Below, in pieces: positions 34,040 to 48,175 of a DNA stretch of 64,000 bases. Positions within the stretch are counted from its first letter, which is position 1, and each line of letters begins with the position of its first letter. Origin of the DNA: Portulaca oleracea (Eukaryota > Streptophyta > Magnoliopsida > Caryophyllales > Portulacaceae); assembly GCA_029582165.1 (NCBI GenBank), contig CM055885.1, positions 10,848,729 to 10,912,728 on the forward strand, read 5' to 3'. Below the pieces are notes generated by a model. It searched no databases. It worked only from the letters and a program-made list of their open reading frames with translations, and was not told where the DNA came from. The position numbers and the translations under genes were made by a program.

Positions 34040-34560
34040 TCAAAGGACCCTTATCCACCATGAAATGAATATTGAAACTAGGTTTGATTCAAGGAGAAGA
34101 TAGGACAGCTTGAAGTGAGTCGGCAACCATAGATGAGCCAAAAGTGAGCCGATCCCACACGGTTCATACTCCCCTTCTTGAAAAAGAGTTGTCCTCAACT
34201 CTTGGGGGTTCAAAATTATTCGCATCCCGTTGCAGACCAAAATGTACATACTCCATCAGCTAAAGTAAAGTGACGCTTTTGACCCGTCCTCCTCAAAGAT
34301 GTAGCAGTTCTAGCGGAAGGTGGGGCCAAGTCAATATCACGAAGGACATGAACATGTCTAGCACCCATCAACTTGTTGAAAGCAACAAGGAATCTGTCAC
34401 ATGAGAGCTCAGGATCAAGGTTAATGGAAACAGCCTTTTCCTCGTACAACCTCGTTGTGGAAGTGATGGAGCTCGGGTGAGTGGTCATGGACGTGTCGTC
34501 AAGCAACTCAACTCTATGGTGAGGCTTGGGAGTAATTGAGCGCTGCTTAACATTTGGAAG
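34040..34560 (-). pseudogene. C-terminal coding remnant of the RT-less element
   Basis: The minus strand reads a segment with DPELSCDRFLVAFNKLMGAR, then NPQELRTTLFQEGEYEPC near 34215-34165, directly before the purine tract and 3' LTR. The same ending is seen in the copy at 2400. The related spacer SCDDYIVEFNKIMSRG occurs in the plus copy near 29655-29700. Function unknown; the conservation across copies suggests it was once translated. Confidence 0.55.
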
Positions 34561-34572
34561 TTCTATGCGGAG

Positions 34573-35867
34573 TGATAAGTGATTATTTTATAGTAATTTT
34601 TAGGGCTCAAACACATGTATTTCATGCTTTTTATACCCGGAATTCTATGTTTTTATACCAGTTTTTGTGATTTCTTCACTTGGTTGCGAGATTGGTGCAT
34701 TAAAAAGAAAGTTGAAGGAGAAAGAAATCAAAGAAGAGGAATGGCCTAAGCTGTAAGGCGCGCCCCAAAATTTAAAGCGGACAACTCAGACATTTTGTGT
34801 GCGGAAGAAAATCTTCAACGCTGCCGGAGTTTCATCAAACGCTGCCAGTGTGCAGACACGGAAAACATGACTTTTAGGCCAGACGCTGCCATCGCCTCTT
34901 GGGACGCTGCCAGCGCCTGGCGCCCTAATCGTGCCCTATAAAATAAATCTTCAGCCGGTCCTTTGAAGAACATCCAAGTATTGAGAGAGCAAGTCTTTAG
35001 AGTAGATTTTTAGAGAGTTTCTTTCATTAAAGTTAGTTCTTTTCAGATTATTAGTAGTTTTTAGATTATTGTAAAGTGATTGAAGAGAAGAAGAAAATCG
35101 ATTCGGGTGACACGAAGAGATCGATTTCGCCACTTCAAACACTCGGTTACTTCTATTTTCTTTATGCTTTTAAGTTTTAATTCAGTTTGTGTGTGTTAAT
35201 TGCTAGTGGTATGAGTAGCTAAATACCTTTGTTTGGGGGATAAACTCGATGTCCTTCGATTGATTTTGAATACAATTTCGGTGTGAAGTTATTCTAAATC
35301 GTTTAATCTTCGTAATTTGTATGTCATAGTAAATTGGTTAACCACTTTTTGCTTGGTTTAAATTCTTGATATCAGAACGAAAGTTTGTATTTTGAATTGG
35401 AAAGATGAAGATTGAATAGGCTAGAAAACAGTTAGAAATAATGGTTTCTTGCTTAGGGTCAATTATAATCAGTTCTTATCTTTGATTAGGTTAAATAGCC
35501 ATGAAATAGGTGTTTAGTCATCACTGTAACTCACCTCGAATCGAAAGATTGCTGTGAAAGGCCCTAGAAAGGTTATAGACCCCGAATTCTTTCATCACTT
35601 TACACCGGGATTGTTGATTAGTTAATCGATTGACTAGAGTGGACTCCCTTGAACTCTTTTAGTTATTTGATAAAATCCTAAAAATTCCTGCTTTCTTAGT
35701 TTAATTTCCTAAATTTTTACCCACAACTATTTGATCGGCCTAGCATCCTTTGCAGTGAACTAGATTAGTGCGTAGTTGAACACAAATCCCTGAGAGAGAA
35801 CGACAATTATATACTACTCAGACCCGTACACTTGCGGTATATACCTAAATACGTTTTAGGCCTATCA
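34573..35867 (+). mobile_element. solo LTR with perfect 5-bp target duplication
   Basis: Runs TGATAAGTGATTATTTTATA to TTTTAGGCCTATCA, with inverted termini TGATA/TATCA. It is flanked by cggag at 34568-34572 and 35868-35872. TATA box at about 34937 (cctataaaataaat). A GC-rich cluster with cgctgcca repeats lies at 34757-34930. It shares the ccctgagagagaacgacaat block with the solo LTR at 31038-32646, so the two are related families. Confidence 0.85.
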
Positions 35868-36067
35868 CGGAGCCCGGTAGGAGTTGTAGGTGAGGCTGAG
35901 GGACGAGGGATGGAGATTAGAAATTTATGTGGAGCCAAGGGTTGTTCAACCTTGCTAAGTCCGCTTCTTCGCAAAAGTAAAGCCCGATGTGGCTTCCCTT
36001 TGCTCAAAGCACTCTCATCCCATGTTTCACTCTTTTGGAGGTCTCTCTTCTCACTTTCCACCCCGGT

Positions 36068-37480
36068 TTATGGTATATTGGTCTCGGAAGGGGGTAAGGG
36101 AACGAGCTTGAATTTCTCTTCTCCTAAACAAAAAGTGTAAATGTTCTTCCGGCCGTCGTGGATAGCATGCTGATCAAATTGCCAAGGTCTACCAAGTAGT
36201 AAATGACAAGCATCCATGGGGACAACATCACAAAGAACACTATCTTCATAAGGGTCAGTGGAGAAAGAGACCATGGCCTGTTGGATTACCTCGAGGTCGT
36301 CGCCATCATTTAGCCCTCACAAGCTATACGATTGAGGATGAGCCAAGACCGGCAATTGGAGCTTCTCAACCATATATGTAGAGGTTAAGTTGGTGCAACT
36401 ACCACTGTCGATGATGACCTTGCATGCCTTCTCATTGATGGTGAACCAAGTTCGGAAGATGTTATCCCATTGAGAGTCATCTTAGGAACCTTTAGTCACG
36501 ATAAAGGATCGGCTTGGAGTCAAACTCTCCCCTTCTTGCATATGGACCTCAACACTAGCCTTTGGGGCCTCTAGTGTAGGTACCTCACTTGTTTTGGAAC
36601 ATTCCACCATCTTCGTAGGACATTGGGCTTGGCATGGCCATACACCCGACATGTGAAGCACTTTCTACTCTTGAGCTTCCGAAGATATTCTACACTTACC
36701 TTATGAACTGTGGAAGATGGTTTCAGTATCTTGGAAGTTCGACTTCCCTTGGATGAAGTCGTACTCCAAGAGTGAGTACTTCCCTTCCTAGAAGGCCATG
36801 AAGTAACTTTCTTTTCCATTCTCCTACCTCGAGAACCACCATGTTGATAATCTTCCAAGGACCTCGTATAAACATTATGGTGAGTTGTAGGAGCTCGAGT
36901 GGATCACCATTATCCCTTCTCTTGGAATCAAGTTGCGGAGGGGCCACAGTGCGGAGCAAGTCCTCCATTTGTCGTTGCACCTCCCATACTTTCTGTTCGA
37001 GACGTTGAAGGTACGTCTCAAAGGTTGGTTTGGTTTGGGGAATAGGGAAAAAAGGGAAATCAAGTTTGCCCAAAGCATATGACATGAAGCCATTTATGGA
37101 GCTTGGTTTTCTTGAGGGTATGTAATTTGATTGGATGGAGGTTTGGGTTCTTTGTAGCTAAGAAATTTGAGGAGTTTAGTGAGGCTAATTTTGTGGGGTG
37201 AAGATGGGGTGAAACTGGCAAGGGGAATGCACAATGAAGAACAAACCACCAACAACATCCACCAACTAAACAACCACCAACACAACCACCAAACCCAAAA
37301 AAATCTAACAATTGAAATTCAACACAACCCAACACTACTTCCAACCTTTCAGCACAATCAACAGCAACAACAATGGATGAACACAGGGAATGAGGGTAGC
37401 CAAATTGCTCAACAATAACAACAACACCAATAACACCAAATTTCGTCACCAAACAACAAAGAACAATTCCGGGCACAAAC
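36068..37480 (-). pseudogene. gag and protease remnants of the minus-strand RT-less element
   Basis: Frames in order from the right: a Pro/Asn-rich leader (37480-37060), a gag segment with RTFNVSNRKYGRCNDKWRT (36875-37093) and a zinc knuckle beginning CFTCRVYGHAK near 36650 whose last Cys is lost to a frameshift. The protease-like segment DSVLCDVVPMDACHLLLGRP follows at 36230-36140. It aligns with the plus-strand copy at 29160-29230. Frameshifts and stops make it inactive. Confidence 0.7.
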
Positions 37481-37515
37481 AAGAAATCTCTAACAAAATA
37501 TGAGTTCTATGCCTA

Positions 37516-37529
37516 GCTTTGATACCAAA
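37516..37529 (-). other. primer binding site
   Basis: TTTGGTATCAAAGC on the minus strand, directly after the LTR end, complementary to the 3' end of initiator-Met tRNA apart from one or two mismatches. Confidence 0.7.
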
Positions 37530-38691
37530 TGGAGAAGGTGGTGACCTAGAGTCTACAAAATTTCATGTGGATTATGGAAATCCACCCATAGAACTCATAA
37601 ACGCAACAACTAATTTTCAGGGTTTTTTGGTTTATGGAGATAAACAACAATTACAACAAGAGTTGGAAAGATATGGACAATTGTAAAGAGTAAACACTCA
37701 CCCAATTGAACTAAGATGTTCAATAACTTGCACAAGGATCTTCCACAAGCAAAGCACCATTAAACACCCAAAAATCTTACAAAGAGTGGAGGTTGAACAC
37801 CCACTCACATGGAAGAGAAATCAACAAGCAAATTCCACCCAAAGGATTAGCTTTCATTGAATTAGGGTTTGAAAACCCACAATTACAAACTCTTCAATTG
37901 AGAGGATTTTTTAGTTTTAAACCCAAAAGCTTCATCAACCATCTCTAATGGAGGGGTTGAACATGTATATAAAGGAAAGGGGGAAAAGGGGAAAAACGAC
38001 GTGAAAAGAAGAAGAAATTTCGCGTTGCTGACGGAAAAATAAAGAGGCGTGGGCTACGTCTCTTAGAGAGGCGCGGCCAACGCCCATGTTTGCGCAGCTA
38101 GCGCCTCTGCTAGGAACTTAGCGATAGAGAGAGAACAAGAGGCGCAGTTAGCGCCTATGTAGGCCCAGCCAGCGCTTCTTGCTGGAAAATGGTGACACGC
38201 CAAATTGAGAGGCATAGCTAGCACCTCTTGCTGCTGCCATTAAATTGGCTTGTCTTCCTGTTTCTTCTCTTTTGCACGATCAAAGGCGAATGCCCAAAAT
38301 GCCCTTGGATGTCAAAAGGATCACAAGCTTCCGGGGTTTGATCTTCATTGAGGGTGAAAAGACCAAAATGCTCATTGGGTTGTTTCTACCTCTATTTGGC
38401 GCCAAAGTGAGAGTCAAGTGCGTCGTTACTTCGTTATTTGTGTCGGTGATCCCGGAGCCCCTTAGAAGGCTCGAGAATGGTCTAATAAAGACCCAAGATG
38501 TCATGCCATGGTCTGGGATCTTCGTAGAAGGGAACACTGCTCCTCTTGATGGCCATAATGACCCTCCAAGGACCAGTATCCATCATGAAATGGATATTGA
38601 AATCAGGTTTGATTCGAGGAGAGGAGAGGGCGGCTTGAAGTGAGTCGGTGACCATAGACGAACCAAAACTGAACTAATCCCACACGATTCA
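37530..38691 (-). repeat. 5' LTR of the minus-strand RT-less element
   Basis: Bounded by TGAATCG (minus, 38691) and CTTCTCCA (37530), adjacent to the primer site. TATA box near 37970 (tttatatacatg, minus strand), with a GC-rich cluster of cgcctc/gaggcg and agcgc words at 38035-38230 upstream of it. Confidence 0.7.
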
Positions 38692-39788
38692 GTTGCTCAT
38701 GAGGGAGGTTCATGGAGGCGATCTTGTCGGCCACTTTGGCATCAACAAAGCCACCGATATGCTCACGGGGCACTTCTTTTGGCCTAAAATGGGAGGCAAT
38801 GTGCACCATGCGATCTCAAAGTATGTTCCGCGCCACCATGCGTAGAGTCAATTCCACAAAGGGCTCTACACTTCACTTCCAGTACCGAATGGACCTTGGG
38901 AGGACTTCAGCATCGACTTTATTGGGGCTCTTTCCCATATTGCTCGAGGTAAGGATGCGGTGATGATAGTGGTAGACCGGTTTCCAAGATGGCATACTTT
39001 GTTGCCGGTGAGAAAACTGATTACGCTACCTACATCGCTAATCTCTTCTTCCGGGTGATCGTGAGGTTGAATGGCATTCCGAGAACCATCATCTCGAATA
39101 GGGATACTAAGTTCGTCAGTCATTTTTGGCGATCCCTTTGGAAGCTTTTGGGCACAAAGTTGCTTTTTAGCACGTTCCACAATCCCTAAACCGATGGACA
39201 AATGGAAACGACAAACAAGACCCTCTCAACCTTGCTTCGAGGGCTTGTGAGCAAGAGTTTGCGGGATTGGTACGTCAAACTTTGTCATGTTGAGTTTGCA
39301 TACAACCAAGCTCCTTCCAATGCCACCGACTATTCTCCCTTCGAGACTTTTTATGATGTGAATCCGCTCACTCCCATCGAGTTCTTTCCTTGCCTTTGGA
39401 GTCAAGAGCAAGCTTTGAGGCGAGTGAGAAGGTCAAGGAAATAAAAAAGCTTCATCAGCCAATTCCGAACCGCATCGTGAAACTTAATGAAGTTTACAAG
39501 GCTCGGGCCAATAGGTACTACTAGAACATCACCTTCAAGCCCGGGGACTTGGTTTGACTCCACTTGAGGAAAGACTGGTTCCCGTCAAGGAGGAAAAATA
39601 AACTTATGGCACGTAGTGACGGTCCATTCCGTGTAATGTAGTAGATTAATGACAATGCTCACAAGCTCGACCTCCTAGGGGACATGGGCATCTCCTCCAC
39701 CTTCAACATTGGTTACCTATTTCCCTACATAGAGGATGATGAGTCCAATGAGGATTTGAAAGCAAATAATATTCAAAGAAGAGGAGGA
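38692..39788 (+). pseudogene. Ty3/gypsy integrase remnant
   Basis: Frames give an HHCC-like start (REVHGGDLVGHFGINKATDM), the core with VPNGPWEDFSIDFIGAL, then [20 protein letters not shown] and TDGQMETTNKTLSTLLRGLV, so the D, D, E pattern is visible. The C terminus follows (FKPGDLV, SDGPFRVM, GISSTFNIGYLFPYIED) and ends before the purine-rich agaagaggagga. Stops and frameshifts are present. The 5' side is cut by the minus-strand element. No RT lies upstream. Confidence 0.8.
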
Positions 39789-40862
39789 TGGAGAGTATTA
39801 GGGTCCGTACTCCACACTCAAGCCACGAGGGTAGCGTCGTCTCGCACCCGAATGGAGGCTCAATTTCCTTGTTACTCGGGGGCTCCTAAGCTCGTCTAAG
39901 CCGTCCTTCGGATCAACCTTGAGCCCCTTTGAGTGGCTTGAGAGTGTTCACCAACCCCGAGGGCTTTCTAGACATTTTAGGTCAAACTAAGGGTGCATTA
40001 GTCTTTTGGCATCACGAGGGTCGAGTCGAGAGATAGCTTGGATAAGTGTGAGCAAGAAAGGATGAAGAATGTCAATGCACAATCGTGCAGGACACTGACA
40101 CGATCGTGTCCCTTACCATCTAGGACCTTTTGGAACTAACACTAGGTGCACGGTCGTACAACTAGGCGTGACGCGATTGTGCAAGGTCCACTGAGGGGAT
40201 GGCACGATCGAACCATCTAGGTTGCACGGTCGTGCAGCCCAACTTCTCTTGGCTGACATCCAGCGTTGGGAGCCATCACGATCGTGCGACCTCAACGTAT
40301 GCTCGTGCAATTCACAGATTTTCCAGCAGTACATAGTTCCCAGCGCCGGGGCCTAGCGCACGATCGTGCCAGGTGCGATTTTTAGTAGTTCTTCGGCAAC
40401 CTTCTCCCCTTTTTGTGTGTTATTTCCCCCCTTTTCCCCATCCCTTATGTTGATTTAAAACCCTAATATGCGGATATTGATTGTACTAAGCATGGGTCTT
40501 TTTATAATTGCCCCAAACCCTCTTCCGCTCCAATGTATTTATGCAATTACATTGTGGAGAAAGAGACATTCAATGCTCACTAATATAATCATAATTTTTT
40601 CTCAAGTTCTCTCCTCTCTAAGTCTTGTTTACTTTATCCTCAATCCAATTGTGGTGGTGTTCAAGCCAAATCCTTTATAAAACTGTGGTAGTTATTTCCT
40701 TTATCAATTTTTGGTGGGTTTGATAGTTCTTGGGTGTTGGTTTTCTTATCCCAAGTCCATATCCTGTGTGGATTATGAATCCTAGGGTTTGGTTGTGATA
40801 ATCATCATCGTCATCGTCAAGTTCATCAACTCAAGCACCTACTACCACCAGGGTATGCTCCA
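39789..40862 (+). repeat. 3' LTR of the gypsy element with integrase remnant
   Basis: Starts TGGAGAGTATTAGGG after the purine tract and ends GGTATGCTCCA (TGGAG/CTCCA). It contains a cluster of CACGATCGTG-like palindromes at 40078-40380. The last 60 bases resemble those of the LTR ending at 30334. Confidence 0.65.
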
Positions 40863-41504
40863 CCGACTGCCTTATCCGTGTATGGAGCTAAGTATCCAAT
40901 AATGTTTGGATATGCAAAATCTAACTAAATAATATTTTCCTAATCATATAAAATGAATTTTAAACATTAGAAATTCACTTGCGATCAACATGAATTTTAA
41001 ATAATTTTAATACTGTATAATCTCATAGGTCAAATCAGGGATTTTTGACCTCAATTTGGTGACGTTTAAACTTAGAGGATCGAATTTTGCTCTTTCGCTT
41101 TTTATTAGATGTTTGCATAGTTTGCGGCGAAGAGCGAGATTGATAATTGTTGAATCCAATTATAGTATCTCCACCATTCCCTTCATCACCGTCATCGCTA
41201 TGTGTAATATCTTCTTAAACGTCAATTGTCATACTGTAGTTCCCTTCCTTCAAACTTATCTCATTACCTTCCATTCTAGGGCCAAAACTAAGGGAACCAG
41301 TTGCTTAGGTGCAACAATACATGATAGTCTTTTTTCTGCCAACAAAAAAACAATTGTTAATTTTAGTGTGAAATAAGTAATCTATATAATTATAATAGAA
41401 ATGTATGTGGGTCCCACTGAATACTTGCACGAGAGTGAATTGCGGAACTTCAACCAATCGCATGCGAGATAAATAAATTTCTTAGCACGAGATAAATAAA
41501 TTGC
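40863..41504. other. unassigned intergenic sequence
   Basis: No gene supported. A direct repeat cgagataaataaatt occurs at 41465-41479 and 41488-41502, right at the left edge of the truncated chromovirus copy. Confidence 0.6.
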
Positions 41505-42619
41505 GGAAATGGGATTCGATTTCTATGGATTTCATTATGGGATTGCCCCTCACTGTATCCAGAAGGAATGCCATCTGGGTGATTGTAGATCGCCTTACAA
41601 AGTCGGCGCATTTTATTCCTATCCATGAAGGGTGGAAGGTAGATATGTTGGCAGATATATACATTCAAGAGGTTGTCATTTGCGGAATCCCAAAAGATAT
41701 AGTATCCGATCGAGACACAAGATTCCAATCGAGATTTTGGAGCGCGCTACAGAAGGCCTTCGGTACTAAACTCAACTTTAGTAGCTCCTACCATCCGGAG
41801 AGTGATGGTCAAACCGAAAGAGTGAACCAAATCGTAGAAGATATGCTACGTGCGTGCGTTTTAGATTTTCAAGGGAATTGGGACAGATATCTTCTGCTTG
41901 TAGAGTTTTCGTATAACAATAGCCAGTCCACCATTAGAATGACTCCTTTTGAAGCTCTTTATGGCCGAAGATGTCGTACCCCGTTGTGTTGGGGAGAGTT
42001 AGATGAAGCATTAGTCATAGGTCCAGAGTTAATCCAGGACACCACGGATAAGATCAGAGTCATTCAGCAACACATCAGGACCGCCCAGAGCAGACAAAAG
42101 AGCTATGCGGATAACAGGCGAAGACCGCTCGAATTTCAAGTCGGAGATCAAGTTTTTCTTAAGGTTTCTCCAACCAAAGGAGTCCGGAGATTTAACATCA
42201 GAGGGAAATCCTCGCCATATCGGGCCATACCCCATTGTGGAAAAGATCAATCCAATGGCATACCGGATAGAATTACCCTCTAGCTTAGGGAAGACTCATG
42301 ATGTTTTTCACGTTTCCCAACTCCGGAAATACGTGCGGGACCCGACACATATTCTTGATGAAGAACCCCCGTTATTAGCCGAAGATCTAGCTTTCGAACA
42401 GCAGCCGATTCAGATTCTAGATCAAAGAACCAAACGACTACGTTCAAAGGAAGTTTCCTTAGTCAAGGTGCTATGGGCAAATCAAGACACCTCAGAAGCT
42501 ACATGGGAAACCGAGGAAAGCATGAAGAAACAATACCCTCATCTCTTTGGAGGTAAATCAACCGCAATCGCTACCAACAGCAAGTTTCGGGGACGAAACT
42601 TTCTTTTAGGGGGGGAGGG
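41505..42619 (+). pseudogene. 3' end of a second chromovirus copy (integrase to purine tract)
   Basis: Homologous to 51628-52677. It starts within integrase (SISMDFIMGLP), includes SDRDTRFQSRFW and DGQTERVNQIVEDML, and runs to the chromodomain-like end KVLWANQDTSEATWETEE. It continues MKKQYPHLFGG, a stretch lost from the complete copy. It ends with gggggggaggg directly before the LTR at 42620. Private changes include two 3-base deletions and a frameshift near 42185-42215. Confidence 0.9.
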
Positions 42620-46105
<3,486 letters not shown>

Positions 46106-46109
46106 GTTT

Positions 46110-46122
46110 TGGTATCAGAGCG
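46110..46122 (+). other. primer binding site of the chromovirus
   Basis: TGGTATCAGAGCG, four bases after the LTR end, complementary to the 3' end of initiator-Met tRNA. Confidence 0.88.
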
Positions 46123-46826
46123 ATGTTATAAGTGGAATTTGGGGTTGTAGAATTCCCTAAGATAGTGAGTATTATGCTTTAGGCTTGAGAAGGAAAGTTA
46201 AGTATGTGTGAAATGTGTATCTCTTACGGTCAGTTTGGGAAAAATTTGTGATTATGTGGGATTTGTTGAAGAGCATGAAGCTCTAGGTGTTATATAGGGT
46301 ATGAATTGTTTTCCTTGCAGGTATACAAGATTATGTAAATTTGGGGATAGCTCTATTTACAGAGGAAGTGCTGCCGAAATTTCCCCAGGATTTTAGAGAA
46401 CTCTAGTCAAATCTTAAGGAGAATTTAAGTGAAATTGAGTTGAGTCTAATGGTTTATGCAAGTAAAACTTGTTTAGTATATTGGGGAATAATGAAGCATG
46501 TTAAGGTATTCTCTTTAAACGTTTGTAATTGTTAATGTAAAGGTTATAATACAAATCCCAAGTGGGTTTGGTGTAGGGTGAAATGAGCATTTGGGCATAG
46601 TGTAGGGAGAAATCATTAAAGACGTCCAAAATAACATGAATTAAGGGGTACCGGAAATTGTTAAGAAAAGAAATTGAACAAGAGCTTTTTAATTGCTCAT
46701 AAAGGGTTAACATGGTTGAGACTCGAACCTTGCCATGTATTTTGTTTTTTTTTATTTACATCATCAAGTTTTCTTTAATTTGTAAGACTTTTAAGACCTT
46801 GCGTTTGCACTTTATGTATGATGTAG

Positions 46827-47601
46827 ATGGACGCCAACGACAACCCTCTCCCAAATCCTTTCGCGATGTTCATGGAACCTACTACGAACGTTCAAGCTCA
46901 TCTCGAAGTCTTGCAAGAATGCTTTCGAAGTTCATTGCGCTGCAAATCCAAAATCGGAATACCATGACGATGATTGTCGAGCCCGATGCTTACTAGCCAC
47001 TCTCCCCCACGAGAGCCCGTGGGATGATATTAGAGACAGGTATCGCCAGCTGCTCCTTCGAGGAGAACCAGGACTTCATGCGTGGTGCCTAAACTACGTT
47101 GGAGCTTGGAATCAAATAGCTATGGAGGCAGTTATCACACAAACTGCGCAATCACTAGGCCTCCATGTCAGCAATCTAGGACCCTACCTATACGAGATGC
47201 TAGCGTTGCCCGCTCCTCCTAATGCAGGAGTGACTCCACCGCATGTGTTTTCTCCACCGACGGATGAAGTACGGTTGCACTTTACACCTCTCATCACGAG
47301 ACGCCCGACCGTTCCGAGATCGCCTACTCATGAGGAGACTACGCCCACAGCCCGAGAGGCCGGGGAGGAAGAAGATGACCCTAGCATGGATCGGGACCAA
47401 GAGGTGGAATGCCCAGAGCCTAGGCACGCCAAGAACCGCGACGAGGGAACATCTACTCATGTAGTGCCGATAGCGAAGCGCTTTGACTGGACCGACTTGG
47501 GGCCCAAGATCCGTCGCACCAAGCGCAAGAGTGTTCGTCCCTTGCGACTACGACACGTGGAGGAAGCTAGGGAGCAGGAAGGGTCCAACTCACAAGTTTG
47601 A
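46827..47601 (+). CDS. extra ORF upstream of gag in the chromovirus (one frameshift)
   Basis: Between the primer site and gag. An ATG at 46827 opens MDANDNPLPNPFAMFMEPTT and stops at 46967. The next frame continues without a break from 46966 to 47601, with WDDIRDRYRQLLLRGEPGLH, the ATG at 47122 and a Pro/Glu-rich C-terminal half ending in a basic stretch (IRRTKRKSVRPLRLRHVEEA). One single-base shift would join them into about 258 codons. I do not recognise a domain. It is on the sense strand, with more coding-like composition than the flanking leader. Standard Tekay/Del elements are not known to me to carry such an ORF; Tat/Ogre elements do carry an ORF upstream of gag. Function unknown. It may instead be an N-terminal gag-related or captured sequence. 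Confidence 0.5.
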
Positions 47602-48175
47602 AGAAGTCTGAATATAACTAACTTTTGTGCAGGGATAGCTAGGAAGCTAACCTTAGATTAAGCTAGATGGCTACATAAACGTTGCGGGTGACTAAATATT
47701 TTGCCTTGGGTCACCTTTGTAATTAGTCAAACTATGCTCATTTTGTGATCTCCCTTTGTTTATTTTGCGAAAGGGGAGCATTGGTTCTAACTCGAGAAAA
47801 CCTTAGAACTTGTTTACTTGCTATCGCGCTGTTTTATGAATGAAGGGCGGAAAAGCCTGCCGTAGGACAATTAAAAAGGGGTTTTCATTCTCGTAATTGG
47901 TTGTGATTGGGTGCAGTAGTATTATATATGTTGGGTTTTCCTTTTCTTTACTACATAGGTCGATGTGTCTTATGATATTATGGGATTGTGAGAATTTTAG
48001 TCGGGGTTTCTAATATTACATGCATGTATGTGGGTGTTATAACCTAACGAAGTAACAAGGGTTCTATAAGGAGACGCTTGATAAAAACTTAAGACTTCTA
48101 TGGCTGAGTTATAAAAAGGGGGAAACAGTGTTAAATTATGTGGAATAATAATATGCTTTGTTGTTATATTGTAGC

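Larger units (their letters stand above)
33664..38691 (-). mobile_element. RT-less Ty3/gypsy element, minus strand, with 5' LTR and truncated 3' LTR
   Basis: The 5' LTR is 38691-37530 (minus TGAATCG...TTCTCCA). Directly after it is a primer site, TTTGGTATCAAAGC (37529-37516). Gag, zinc knuckle and protease remnants follow to 34216. The purine tract aagaaggggag precedes the 3' LTR starting at 34166 (TGAACCGTGTGGG), cut at about 33664. The two LTR pieces share a block (33665-34166 and 38220-38691) readable as aligned frames. A solo LTR at 34573-35867 interrupts the body. No RT or integrase is present. Confidence 0.75.

Noticed and set aside
37060..37482. 140-codon minus-strand frame rich in Cys, Val and Gly
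   Set aside because: Its composition mirrors a CCACCAA-rich leader of the retroelement in the same place. No domain, and it lies between the primer site and gag remnants.
40078..40380. CRISPR-like array of palindromes
   Set aside because: Plant nuclear context, irregular spacing, no spacer-repeat regularity; it lies within an LTR.
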